Source: Elysia marginata
Taxonomy: Eukaryota; Mollusca; Gastropoda; Plakobranchidae
Direction of reading: 5' to 3'
DNA length: 23,911 nucleotides
NCBI GenBank assembly: GCA_019649035.1
Contig: BMAT01009755.1
Span: 338,450-362,360, forward strand
The notes under the pieces are model-generated. The model was not told where the DNA came from. It did not search any database and saw nothing but the letters and a program-made list of their open reading frames with translations. The translations under genes and the position numbers were made by a program. How positions within the stretch are numbered: the stretch's first letter is position 1; each line of letters opens with the position of its first letter. Of this stretch, positions 9,781 through 19,405 are shown piece by piece.

Positions 9781-10083
9781 CTGTTTTGTTAGGGAAGAAG
9801 GAAGAAGTTGTACTAATTTTAGTTTACGCAGCATAGGAAGACTCACATATGTTATCAAGAGATAGAACCGTATAAGAACTTAATATTAAGCAAACTGAAA
9901 GTAAACATTTTAAGTAGAAAACCAGTGGCCAAGAACTCAAACGCCAATCTTCAAACAAAGAGACATTGAATATATAGTAACAAGCATTTTTCATTTTACA
10001 AGTCAAAGTTCGTGTGAAGCAAACTTACCAAAGAATAACGAGAACCCTTTATAGCGCAAGCATAACCATATTACCTGAAGAAG

Positions 10084-10696
10084 ATGATGTTTTCACTGAC
10101 GACAAGTACTGTCTGCGCGGCCCCCGTCACGTCTTCCAGGACCATTCTAGTGCTCTCAGTATTTGTATTCTTTACCTGCTTGGTCAATCAACAACACTCT
10201 GTCGCCGCACAGTGGCTCGGCCAGGAGGAAAACTGGCGCTCAGGAGGAGGAGAGGGCTTTGGCGCGTCTTGGATGGGAGGAGAAGATGCCGAAGAGTGGC
10301 AGGAGGAGATGGAAGAGAGAGGAGGTACAGGATTTGGAGGCATGGGCAGTCGTGGAGGAGGAATGGCTGGTTTTAACAGAAACAATCGTAGGATGAATGG
10401 AGCAAGTGGTGCGGGGAGCGCAGAAGCGGGCGGTAGCAGAACTTGGTCTGGAAGAAGCACCGGAGGAAGCAGGGCGATGGAAATGCCTAGTTGGATGACT
10501 TTCCTTCAGAACTTTCTCAGGGTTAGAATAGAGCAGTGGCGTCAGCAACAGCAGGAGCTGCTTCAACAACAACAACAGCCACCGCAGCCACCGCAGCCAC
10601 AGAACCAATCACTGCCTGTACTTCCACAGTCTTTCCCACCCGAGTCTCCAGTTACAGGCGGACCCTTGGCCAGGAATATTCCAGATATTTTGCCAG
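10084..10696 (+). CDS. Coding exon 1: signal peptide and Gly/Gln/Pro-rich region
   Basis: It encodes residues 1-204 and the first base of codon 205. The donor is TGCCAG|GTAAGG, a near-ideal site. Residues 43-78 hold eleven Asp/Glu and the Trp residues 44, 51, 63 and 72. Residues 79-130 hold eight Arg and many Gly (GGTGFGGMG, SRGGGMAG) with almost no acid, so the two halves have opposite charge. Residues 135-160 (SWMTFLQNFLRVRIEQW) could form an amphipathic helix running into mixed CAG/CAA poly-Gln. The exon is GC-rich and purine-rich on the coding strand compared with the AT-rich surroundings. That explains the long overlapping open frames on both strands, which are shadows. Confidence 0.87.
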
Positions 10697-12707
10697 GTAA
10701 GGAGATTACTCGAGGCAAACTCTATAAAACCAAATTCTTAAACACCAAATAATCCCATGTCCAGTCAATCGATCTGCTCTTCCATTTTGGCAGTTTTACG
10801 GCACCAATTCTCCTATTTTCTATGCATGAAACTGTAACAAAAGGTCCTTGGCAGTTTTAGTGTAATGCCTTGTCATAATTGGTGTCTGAATAGAATATTT
10901 TATTATTGGAAATAAACCACACGATCTTACTTGAACTTAAAGAGGTCATAACCTGAGCACGTTCATTTGCTAAAAACAATACTGACGTTTTTTTTTTACT
11001 ATAACCACTATCTTGAGCACAAAACTCATAATCTTGAGTAATACTGACTTGAAATTAGTAACATTTTTAACCGTATGGGGTTTTGACAAAAGCTTTTAAA
11101 AAGTTTGTCTTTTTCATACGAAGCAACTCATGGCTTGGTTATAATTCCCTGAGTTAAAAACAAACTGAAGCAGTGGTTGTTTTTGTTTTTTTTTCTATCT
11201 CTTTCAAAAAAAAGAAGATTTTTATTTTAAACATCAACCAAATAATATATTAAGGCTGAAAGAGTGAAACATTTTTGCCCCAAAAGTTATCTCCCATGCA
11301 AAACGATTTTAGGTCACAGCCTCACCCATGAAAAGTTAACTTTTGCATTCCTCCTATAAAATCAAAATACTTTGCCTTTAAACGTTTTTATTACGATGAA
11401 AGAAAATTATAAAAACAAGGAAGCAACAGGAAAGGTGACATTGGCAAGAGTGGATAAAACGGCAGTGTTTTATTCTATCACAGATAACCCTTTTGAAAAG
11501 TAAACATTAGGATACAATATACTTTATCATTTTGCAGTGATATCATCGAAAAGCTCACAACGCCAGTTGGGGTGAGGCGTCAAGACGATTGTTTGTGCTT
11601 CTTAACGTAATATTCCTGTTAGATTGATTATTATCTTTGCCTTCTAAAAAGTTTTTTTCAGACCTCTTAGACTAGCTTGCTTTGAAAAAGGCTTAATAAA
11701 TTAAAAAGAAGAGTTAGTTGTAACAAGGAAACATAACTTTACTCGACAGATGCCACTATTGGCCTTTTCGGAATTCCCATGGGTATGCCTCGAGCAAGAG
11801 GTGATTCGCCAGTAATCGAGCCAACCACAGAACCGGTTCCTCTAACACCAGAACCGGAAACCGAACCACCTGTGTTGGAACCAGAACCGGTTACCATTGC
11901 ACCACCAACCTTGCCTCGGCGGAGAGGTGGTTCTAGCAGCTCAAGTGGAGTATCCGATTTTAGGGATATGGCGATGTCTGTGGTTGACAATGTTATCAAA
12001 CCAGCAGGTACAAATGCGAGATGCTTTAGTCAATGTGCAATGTTTTTAGATTAAGGGGGAGACAGACAGACAGAGAGGCAGAGACAGACTCAAATGAAAG
12101 CAGAACTTTAAAATGTGTTAAAGCATTTAAATTATACTACGAAAACTGTCACCATAGATTGGGTATCTTTTCTAACATCATCTTTGCCTTTGCACTCCTA
12201 TGGTGTAACCAATCTTTAACAATACCAGGTATATGGTTATTAGCTGTGAAAGATTTATTTAAAAAAACAGAGTGATTCAATAACTGTTCCCTTTTCCAGT
12301 TTGAATCGGGACGTTAAATTGCTTGGCGTTTACAGAAGTTAACGTGGTGAATATTTCTGAATTGAAACTACGTTTTGTATAGAATGCATGAACAATAATT
12401 AATTACACAGGTAAATCGGTCATACAAAACACTCATGGCATTCGAGCTTAAATGAACTTAGCGCCTCCAAATTCTAAATTCTAATTCAAACTGCTAACAC
12501 CATCTGAAGAAAGAAAAAAATCCTTCGATTATTTTCTTAAAACTTTCAACTTTTTGCCTTTCCTTAGGTGCCATGCTACAAGACAGATGGGAATGCAGGC
12601 AACAGGGAGGCGTGTGTGCTCCCAGGTGTGAGAACCCCGCAGATATTATAGATATCGTAGACTGTGGAATGGGACCTCGGGGGAGACTCTCTTGTTGCGA
12701 GCAATAA
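10084..12707 (+). CDS. Secreted Gly/Gln/Pro-rich proprotein with C-terminal beta-defensin-like six-Cys domain
   Basis: The CDS joins 10084-10696, 11750-12007 and 12568-12707: 1011 bases, 336 residues plus stop. Both introns are phase 1 with GT...AG ends. The first in-frame ATG after a stop at 10063 is used; it has A at -3. Residues 1-42 form a long signal peptide (hydrophobic 21-34, likely cleavage after SVAA). Then come an acidic, Trp-containing stretch (43-78), a basic Gly-rich stretch (79-130), a probable helix plus poly-Gln (135-165), Pro/Gln-rich sequence (166-204), an RGD at 221-223, Pro-Glu repeats (228-257), RRR at 261-263, and six cysteines (300, 307, 311, 323, 333, 334). No other cysteine exists after the signal peptide. 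The cysteine layout suits a beta-defensin/big-defensin relative, so a host-defence or signalling peptide is likely. The N-terminal hydrophobic domain of big defensins is absent. I know of no named family with this whole architecture. Confidence 0.85.
10697..11749 (+). other. Intron 1 (phase 1)
   Basis: This is 1053 bases from GTAAGG to CGACAG. It is AT-rich with several poly-T and poly-A runs, and no coding is seen inside. Reading on past the donor meets a stop at 10750-10752, giving a 222-residue product with no cysteine domain if the intron were retained. The 3' pyrimidine tract is rather weak. Confidence 0.75.
11750..12007 (+). CDS. Coding exon 2: RGD motif and Pro-Glu-rich spacer
   Basis: It encodes residues 205 (split Asp) to 291 (split Gly). 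After a hydrophobic ATIGLFGIPMGM come ARGDSP (RGD at 221-223) and a spacer with repeated EP pairs (228-257). Then come LPRRRGG (a possible basic processing site at 261-263), a Ser run, and SDFRDMAMSVVDNVIKP, a possible short helix. At 258 bases with phase 1 at both ends it is symmetric, so skipping it would keep the frame. The acceptor is ACTCGACAG and the donor CCAGCAG|GTACAA. A stop at 11734-11736 rules out an exon start far upstream in this frame. Confidence 0.83.
12008..12567 (+). other. Intron 2 (phase 1) with an internal decoy acceptor
   Basis: This is 560 bases ending in a good pyrimidine tract, TTTTTGCCTTTCCTTAG. A second strong-looking acceptor, TGTTCCCTTTTCCAG, ends at 12299. Splicing there would place GTT and then TGA after residue 290, giving a secreted product without the cysteine domain. 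Confidence 0.75.
12568..12707 (+). CDS. Coding exon 3: beta-defensin-like six-cysteine module
   Basis: It encodes residues 291 (split Gly) to 336 plus TAA at 12705-12707. The cysteines lie at 300, 307, 311, 323, 333 and 334, spaced C-X6-C-X3-C-X11-C-X9-CC. The start CRQQGGVCAPRC closely resembles the opening of vertebrate beta-defensins and mollusc big defensins (C-X6-C-X3-C), and the ending DCG...LSCC matches their closing Cys-Gly...CC. Mollusc big defensins usually have 13-14 residues before the fourth cysteine and about 4 before the CC, and vertebrate beta-defensins about 9-10 and 5-6, so the last loop here is long. By count, residues 297-336 hold five Arg and six Asp/Glu, about -1 net, whereas most antimicrobial defensins are strongly cationic. 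The module fits one phase-1 exon exactly. Confidence 0.82.
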
Positions 12708-12747
12708 AACAATACATCATCGATATTTCTCTCTCTGTGTGTGTGTA
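12703..12747 (+). terminator. Poly(A) signal overlapping the stop codon, with GT-rich downstream element
   Basis: AATAAA at 12703-12708 contains the TAA stop codon (12705-12707). A CT/GT-rich tract, TCTCTCTCTGTGTGTGTGTA, follows at about 12728-12747, the position expected for the GU-rich element that guides 3' cleavage. If used, the 3' UTR would be only about 10-25 bases. Another AATAAA lies at 13180-13185. Confidence 0.65.
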
Positions 12748-15399
12748 GATTATCTGTTTGTGTGCGAGCATGCGCTCCTTATTTGTCAATGAAATCGGTA
12801 CCAAAACCAATTTGAAACTACCAGTGAAACGAGGTCAGGAAATTCTAGAATTGCTTACTTCGGTGTGCTTTTTATGTACGAGTTAGATTTTTAGTGCCTT
12901 AAACCATTTCATGTTATTCAAAAGGATAAAGATCTTAAGCCATTTTACGTTCTAATTTTTCACTTTGAGTACATTTTATTTCTATGGGGAAGGCTGGCTA
13001 CATTGCAAATTACAAACGCAAACAAAAACCTAACATTTTTTCCTGAGCAAAGCTGATGTCGAAAACTATAATAACTTAAATGGAAGTTAAAAAGATTTCA
13101 ATATCAATTCCCCAATATCATTGGTGTTTTGAGTCTAGTAAATCTAATCTTGAAACATATATCAAATGTATTGCACTTTAATAAAAAATAGAACAGTTAG
13201 AACTTACTGAATTTACTGACCATCAGTCACTGCCCTTGATATCAGCCCGATTTTTAATTCGAAATAGCGCCAGTATTTTCAAGTTATCTATTTTCAACCA
13301 TCAAAGTTCGAAAAAATGAATACCACTGTATTTATAAAATTCTGGTTTAATCAGTAAAAACATAATTTGAAGAGTTCTCCTTAAAATATTTGATTGTAGT
13401 TTTTACAAGAAATTCCTTTAAAGTAGATTTTAACTTTTAATTGTCTATGACTGTTAGGTGTCTTAAAATTATCTAGCCCATTTACTTTTCCTGAAATGAC
13501 AATCATGACCTTTTAACAAGAGCATTTCATTCGCCTTCATTTTAAACAAAACTGTTCACTTTTTTTTCTTTTTCTTAATGTTTTCATTTACTTCTATGTC
13601 TACAGTTTCGATTTAAAAAGTGTCTGCCTTTCGTCTGCTCATCTTGAAATTGAATTCAGTCAAACATTTCAAAATATCAAAGTGCACTCTAGTCTAGAAA
13701 AAATAGGTCAAATTTTACAAACATCGGAAAAATGTACATGAAAGAAAACACATGTAGCCTACATAAATTGTAGCTTTATACACCTCCCAATTTCTTCTGT
13801 TAAATTTAGTTTAAACAAATCCGACGCAAGATCGTTTGCTATACACTGACTATAAAATGGTTTTCCTCGGACATGAACATTCGTAAACCAGGTTGTGGTG
13901 TCTTTAAATCTAGCTGGCAAACAGATCGACCTCCATTATGCATCTTCAATGCATTTAGCATTCGCCAAATCGGTTTTAATCGCAAACCTTTTTTCATCGC
14001 CAAAGTTAAGCTGTTTTAAACGCCCAAACAAATGAAATCATTTATCAAGACCTATAATTTTATCATTTTGCGCTATGTATGTGCACCGCTCAGTTAGATG
14101 CTTGGTGGCTTTGAAGGTAGTGAAAACAGTACCATTAGAACATTCTTCTCACATTATGTTCGCTTTCTGACCTCAATTTTGTACGCCTAATTAAGGATTT
14201 CAGTAGACACTATTCCTACCCCTTTAATCACTTTTGTTTGTTCTCTTCGTATCGGTTCAATGGGTGAAAGGGCTGTTCCCACTATCCTCCACTCCTCTGC
14301 TCTTATCTTCCCCGGGGACAGACGAGTGGTATTCTTGTTCATTGACCTGAATCAATGTACATAAGTCAAGTATTTATTTTGTTTCTCTCCACTTCATTAT
14401 TGTTTTGTCTATAAGTGGTGAGTCTTTCCAGTTCATTACTTTTAATATGGATAGTGCTTACGTTTTGTTTTCACTTTCCAGCACAATAAGGACCGAACTC
14501 TCAAACACATGTCACAGTAATACAGGCCCAACACTCCATCCAGAATTGATATCATAAACCTTTTTATTTTGTATTTTGTTAATTTTCATTATGTTAGATC
14601 TACTTTATATTAATTATAGTGAAATCTCAAAATGATATTTCAGTAGAACACTCATGTTCCGTTTGTAATACTTTTCGCCTGATTTTCTTCGTCTGATTTT
14701 TAAGGTTACTATCTTAGCTTAAGGAGGTTTAAATGTACTGTACAAGTCAGGTATAAATGTCTTTTTTTCTCTCATCCCAAGTCATAGCAGTTTTCTTCTT
14801 AATGAAATTTTCATAACCAACGCCGTTGATTTTTTATGTTCATTTTGCATAGAGAGCAGCAATGACACGGATCCTCGAAGCGTCGAACGTAAAGATTAAT
14901 GCATCTCCCACTTTGTTTAATACTCGCGTGTCATGATCCGGACCACAGCACACTAAGAGATTTTCTATTTATAATATTGTTCTTACTCACTATCTAAAGA
15001 CTGTGTGATAGATCGCTGTAAGTATAATACTAAAGATTGCTTATTTTACAGCGATTTGGTTCCTTGTTTAATTAGGTCGCTCTGGTTGAAATCCATTGAA
15101 CCACAAACTAAGCCACCGTGGTTCACGGGCCGGTCAAGCGAAAAACTAACAGAGCCAAACATTTAACTTCTAATGGTGTGTTTCTTTTGTGTTTTTAGTA
15201 GTTACGTCCATTCAGAGCTCTTTGGTGTACGGTGAGACGAAAAATAAAACTGATAGGTAATGTAAATACTCGTAATTCCGATCATTTTTTTATTATTATT
15301 TTTAACTCCATCGTATTGTTGGATAGACGAGTGCTAGCTGTGAGCTGAATGCAGTTGAGTAAGGTACCCTAGAGATTATCTACAGAATGGAAATTTGGT
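12748..15399. other. Long non-coding stretch downstream of the defensin-like gene
   Basis: About 2.65 kb has no supported gene on either strand. It is AT-rich, with poly-T runs and few long open frames. I found no clear transposon, tandem repeat or RNA gene. Confidence 0.45.
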
Positions 15400-15412
15400 G
15401 TTGTTGTTGTTG

Positions 15413-15480
<68 letters not shown>
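15400..15480. repeat. (GTT)6(ATT)21 compound microsatellite
   Basis: Six GTT units (15400-15417) are followed by twenty-one uninterrupted ATT units (15418-15480). The lack of interruptions suggests a young, probably variable array. Unlike the (ATT)n at 3204, I see no LINE 3' end next to it. The poly-Leu frame is an artefact. Confidence 0.95.
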
Positions 15481-17004
15481 TAAACACGGCGACCTAAGCT
15501 ACATAGCATATGAAAAAGTTCATGTTGCCGGTTGTCTTGTTAAACTCCTCAACACCACCTCCCCTCACCAAAAACACCAAACTTCAGAAAGGTATTTGTA
15601 AATCTCTTTTTAGATAGCGGCTTGATAAATAGTTTGGAATTTTAAAAAAACCTGTTATGATAACTACTATACATCAGTATTTATAAATACCTTTTAGAGA
15701 AAGGCGGCCCGCTAAAGAAAAAAAGAAAGATCCGAGTCTTATGTAGGTCCATGATCGGCAGAGGTTTTGAGAGCCACTCGTGGGTCTAGCATGTTCAAGA
15801 CAATGATGCTAGTTCAGACCAAAGTCAGGTTCTGTCACATTCAGGTTGTAACATCCTTTCAACATAAATTTCCGCATTTTACAAGAATGAAAAGGATGTG
15901 ATTGTATTATAATGGGTCTTAATATATTTTGCTACAAAATAATTTAACTTTGTTTGGTTTCTCTTTGAGTACACCATAGCTGAAATAATTGGTCACCTTA
16001 ATGTATTTAAATCATTCTATCCTCTGGAGATTACTTTGATGTTGGAATTTTTAAAAGCTACAAAAATACCAAAACAAAGCTAATAAAATACAGAAGAAAA
16101 TAGGAGTTATTTTTCATTCATCAAAATTTTGGTCTTAACGTTATAGTTTCACGCCGGCCCGTGTGGTTGACAGTCACAAAAACACAACTATGACGCCCGT
16201 AGTAACCGCTGTGAGTCTAGTAAAGAATGTAAAAAAAGGCCAGTAACGCACTGTGACAGGACCGCCTCGACAAAATTTCCCTGCACAGAATGGGTACCGC
16301 ACTGCAACAAGACTGCCCAGTGACAAGCTTCATTCATCTATGTGATTAGGTGTGCGTGACTGCACGAGATTGCATTTTCCAATATGAATGTAGTATATGT
16401 AGCAGGGGTTTGCGCTTTGTGGTTTCGAACCAAAAAATAAAAAGATAAGCTTAGAGGAAAACATATTGGGTGCATTCTCTAATGACGCAGAGATCATTGG
16501 AGGGCTAATTTCATAAGCTTTGCGGTGACCTACACTAATTAAAAAGTTCTAGGAAATAGCAGAGAGATAAGTTGGGGAAAAAACGTTTACTCCTGAGTGA
16601 CTGAAATAGAATGACTGAAGAAACAAAATAAAACAAAAAAAAAACATTTTGCACAATCCACCGTCTGAAACTGCAACGGTTTTTACAAAAGGTGCCATCA
16701 AAAAGTCTGGGGCTTTTTCTTTGTTCATCGCGGTAGGCCGCTAAGGAGTTGTTCCATAGTGAACCTCTCTTGAGCCTAAAAATGAAAAAAATTGTGCCCT
16801 TCAACAAGCTCTTTTGTGAGCTGATGAGTTTAGCAAAATAACTCTAGGTGCTTAGAGTACAGATTTCTAATTTAGACTATTTGTAAATTTATTTATTCAT
16901 CTAAGAAACTACTATTCACTATCCTTAATTTTTTCATACATGCTTTTTCTAATTGAAAATAATGCATAAACAGCTCAGGGCTCTTTTTTCTGCAAATCAG
17001 ATGA
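15481..17004. other. Non-coding stretch, no gene seen
   Basis: A GC-richer patch at about 16150-16380 could be an unrecognised repeat. A 90-codon minus-strand frame (16535-16807) has no motif I can place, although it stays open through a non-repetitive segment (16650-16790). Confidence 0.4.
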
Positions 17005-18055
17005 ATTTCTTACTAGATCTAGATTTAGATCTATGAAATTTAGGTACAACTAAAGTGGCAACACTGTGTGGAAATCTTTCCATTTATAAATATACTTAAA
17101 GGCCTTCACATCATTGAAAAAAGACACTTTTATGAACATGACTTAATAAATCATAATCAGCACATGCACAAGTTATTCATCAAAATCGTTTCAAAAAAAC
17201 GTCAGATTAAGCTTAGTGATAAAACTAGAACAATTTTGAGCCCGTACGAGAGAACCATAACGTCATCATAGGAATCAAAGAACTTTTCCATCCTGTATCT
17301 AAATCAGTGAATGCGGCTCTTTTTAAAAGTTTCTGGTTACTTCTGGCAAAGTGTAAATTTTCTTTTTACAAAAGCCTAGTCATGCAATGACAACAAAAAA
17401 TGGCAGTAGAAGCCTAAAATCTTTGACGACCACAGCTAGCGAAGTCCATTTGAAACACTGCGTTAGTAGAGCTTTAGTCCGAAATCCTGTTCAAGGCCTG
17501 GATCTAGATCTACTTGCCACAGTACAGAGCACGATTTCAACGATTTTCTTGCAAATGAAAAAAAAACCAATACCAAGATCTAGAATCTAGAGTTCAACAT
17601 AGATCCATGCCCGACAGTTTTATCGGTGATAGAATCAGGCTCCGTTGTTCTAGATGCTAATCCTGCTGTAGATCCAGACTCAGATGTAGTACAATTCTCA
17701 AATAGAGGGAAAAGGGATCAAGAAAAAAATCATAAGACATTGAGTCGAAACCAAAGATGAGAGAAGTATAGATCATAGAAGGAGAATAAAAAAAAAGGAA
17801 AGAGAGGGTGAAATGTGGTAAACAAATGAGGAGAAGGCGATGGGGGTAAACTCAACGACGGTTTAAGACGTGAAGAGGATGAGTCTACTCAAAGTGAAAG
17901 TGCAAACTGATTATCATGCTTGATAAATTGATTGTATGAAGACAAAAAGAAAGAAGGGCAAATTAATTGTTCGTGAGTCTATTCTTACATTCTTTGCTAA
18001 AAGCATCTAATCAGTAAGATTTAGATATATCCAGAGGCCTAGATCTAGATTTCAC
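17005..18055. other. TAGATCT-motif-rich stretch
   Basis: Words such as TAGATCTAGAT, GATCTAGATCT and TCTAGAATCTAGA recur at about 17013-17033, 17498-17512, 17575-17605, 17650-17690 and 18032-18052. This is far above chance for an 8-12-base palindrome-rich word. The intervening DNA is AT-rich with a purine-rich patch (17700-17900). No coding sequence is supported. Such words are common in some gastropod genomes, which is one reason for the taxon guess. Confidence 0.4.
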
Positions 18056-18534
18056 GTGCCAGACTACGCATCTACCATCGCATGAACTCACCAGTACTCA
18101 AGGGGAACTACTCTGAAGAAATTTTTAAATCCACGAAACAGCCCCATATGTTTCGACTATCACAAACGAAAACCGTGTGAGAATAGGTCAGTCATGCCCC
18201 ACCGATTTTGTAGCAAATCACAACTGCTCGGGACACGATACGGCAGGACCGTCCTGTCCTTCTTAGTTCCCTATGTCATTCTCATGCTTCAAACGTAGGA
18301 TGGAACTGTCATGTCGTGGTGCGGTATTGGCCTAACGTCCATTTTAATTAATGCATGTTGAATGTTAGTGACGCTTATAATGATAATCATTAATTGTAAA
18401 GGCTGGCGGTCACTTGTGCGTATTTTATTCGGCACACAATGCCTATTATCTAGAACGCTTAGACCTGTCCCATGCTTTTTATAGAGAGAAGATGAATTCC
18501 TAGTAACAAATGCCAGGGCAGATGGAAGAGGTTA
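18056..18534. other. Non-coding stretch, no gene seen
   Basis: The base composition is fairly balanced around 18180-18330 (GACACGATACGGCAGGACCG and nearby). No protein frame, RNA gene or repeat structure could be assigned. Confidence 0.4.
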
Positions 18535-18830
18535 GAATGTCAGACCCATGACCCAGCGGTCGCGAGATCGATGCCAGATCATGCCATAATGTAATTTCCT
18601 TGGGAAAACAATTTACCCTAACTGCCCCTAGCCCACCCACCTGTAAAATGGGTATCCAGCCACAGACAATACTTAAATTTGTGATATGGCTTTTTTGCGC
18701 CAGCAGCACCCTGTATATGGGTTAAACGTGGCTCTGAAATGTACTGGTCTGCTGAGACATTAGTGGCGCTGGTCTTGTTGCGACACAGTAACGAAGCCAA
18801 ATTTCCCGAAAGGGATTAATGTATGTAAAT
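18535..18830 (+). mobile_element. SINE-like interspersed repeat
   Basis: The segment holds CCCAGCGGTCGCGAG followed by ATCGATGCC, a damaged B-box-like motif (GGTTCGANNCC). After it come TCCTTGGGAAAACA, CCCACCCACCTGTAAAATGG and a terminal TTTCCCGAAAGGGATTAATG with a small CCCGAAAGGG hairpin. The GC-richer composition and length against AT-rich flanks fit a non-autonomous short element. No clean target duplication was found, and the A box is not in the proper place, so the tRNA origin is tentative. It is a different family from the copy at 8634. Confidence 0.5.
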
Positions 18831-19056
18831 ATTTTCTTTTAAAATTACTTCGCCTCATAATGGGCTCTAAGGATTACGGACTTAATGAGGTCCGACAGAG
18901 TAGAATCTTTCTCCTCTACTACTTATTGACTTGTTTACCTTACCTCATTAATGGCTGGGGATTCGGCAGTAGTTGCACATGAATTGATTCAAATGCATTA
19001 TGAGATAGAAGAACCCACTGGAACACTACTTTATTGCGATGCAAGAGTACTTACAT

Positions 19057-19405
19057 AAGCACAGGTCATCAACGATTCCACGCCAGCGAACTGCGTTCTG
19101 GGCTGCTACAATAACACTACTCCAGCTCATACGCTGTCTTTCCAACTCTGCCCCATTGTCTCGCCTCCATCAGGGGGCTCCATTTTAAGGCCTTGCACGT
19201 GGTATTTGACGCCGGTTTTCTTAGAGTGTCGCCAGTCTTCCCAGCGTCCTCCTCAGTATTTTCATGCACAAGCCTTCATTTTTAATCATGTATGGCCAAC
19301 CAATGCCAAAGATGAGTCTGAAGGCAGCTTCTCATGAATACCTGCATCTTCCGAAGCGACTGCGGGTCCCCAGGTTTAGCAGCCTTATAACAGCACAGAC
19401 TTTAC
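19057..19405 (-). mobile_element. Antisense LINE C-terminal fragment, frameshifted
   Basis: On the minus strand the sequence reads, in order, VLLYGC, then FRLIFGIGWPYMIKNEGLC, DTLRKPASNTTCKALKWSP, and finally WSSVIVAAQNAVRWRGIVDDLC. These match the C-terminal tail after the reverse transcriptase of a common LINE type, usually close to VLLYGCETW, LRRILGIRWPDKISNEELW, HTLRKP...QALKWNPQG and AQDRxxWRxxVDxLC. The blocks sit in different frames, so at least two frameshifts and several stops have accumulated. Only the 3' part is present. The RTE/L1-like assignment is from memory of the motif and not firm. Confidence 0.7.

Noticed and set aside
10014-10608. Overlapping frames in exon 1 (120 and 77 codons on +, 122 and 90 codons on -)
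   Set aside because: They are shadows of the GC-rich exon 1. Only the 10084 frame has a signal peptide and continues through good splice sites into exons 2 and 3.
11739-11999. Minus-strand Gly/Ser-rich frame of 86 codons
   Set aside because: It is the antisense of the Pro-Glu-rich exon 2. The splice sites and frame continuity support only the + strand.
12494-12712. Minus-strand 72-codon frame with several Cys
   Set aside because: It is antisense to exon 3 and has no start context, signal peptide or recognisable pattern.
15395-15601. Poly-Leu open frame resembling a signal peptide
   Set aside because: It is the (GTT)6(ATT)21 microsatellite in another phase.
16535-16807. Minus-strand 90-codon frame (contains SPRLFDGTFCKNRCSFRRW)
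   Set aside because: It has no motif I can place and is AT-rich at both ends. Without a search I cannot call it a gene or a transposase remnant.
18500-18800. Two minus-strand frames of 60-69 codons
   Set aside because: They lie inside the SINE-like repeat at 18535-18830 and have no protein-family features.
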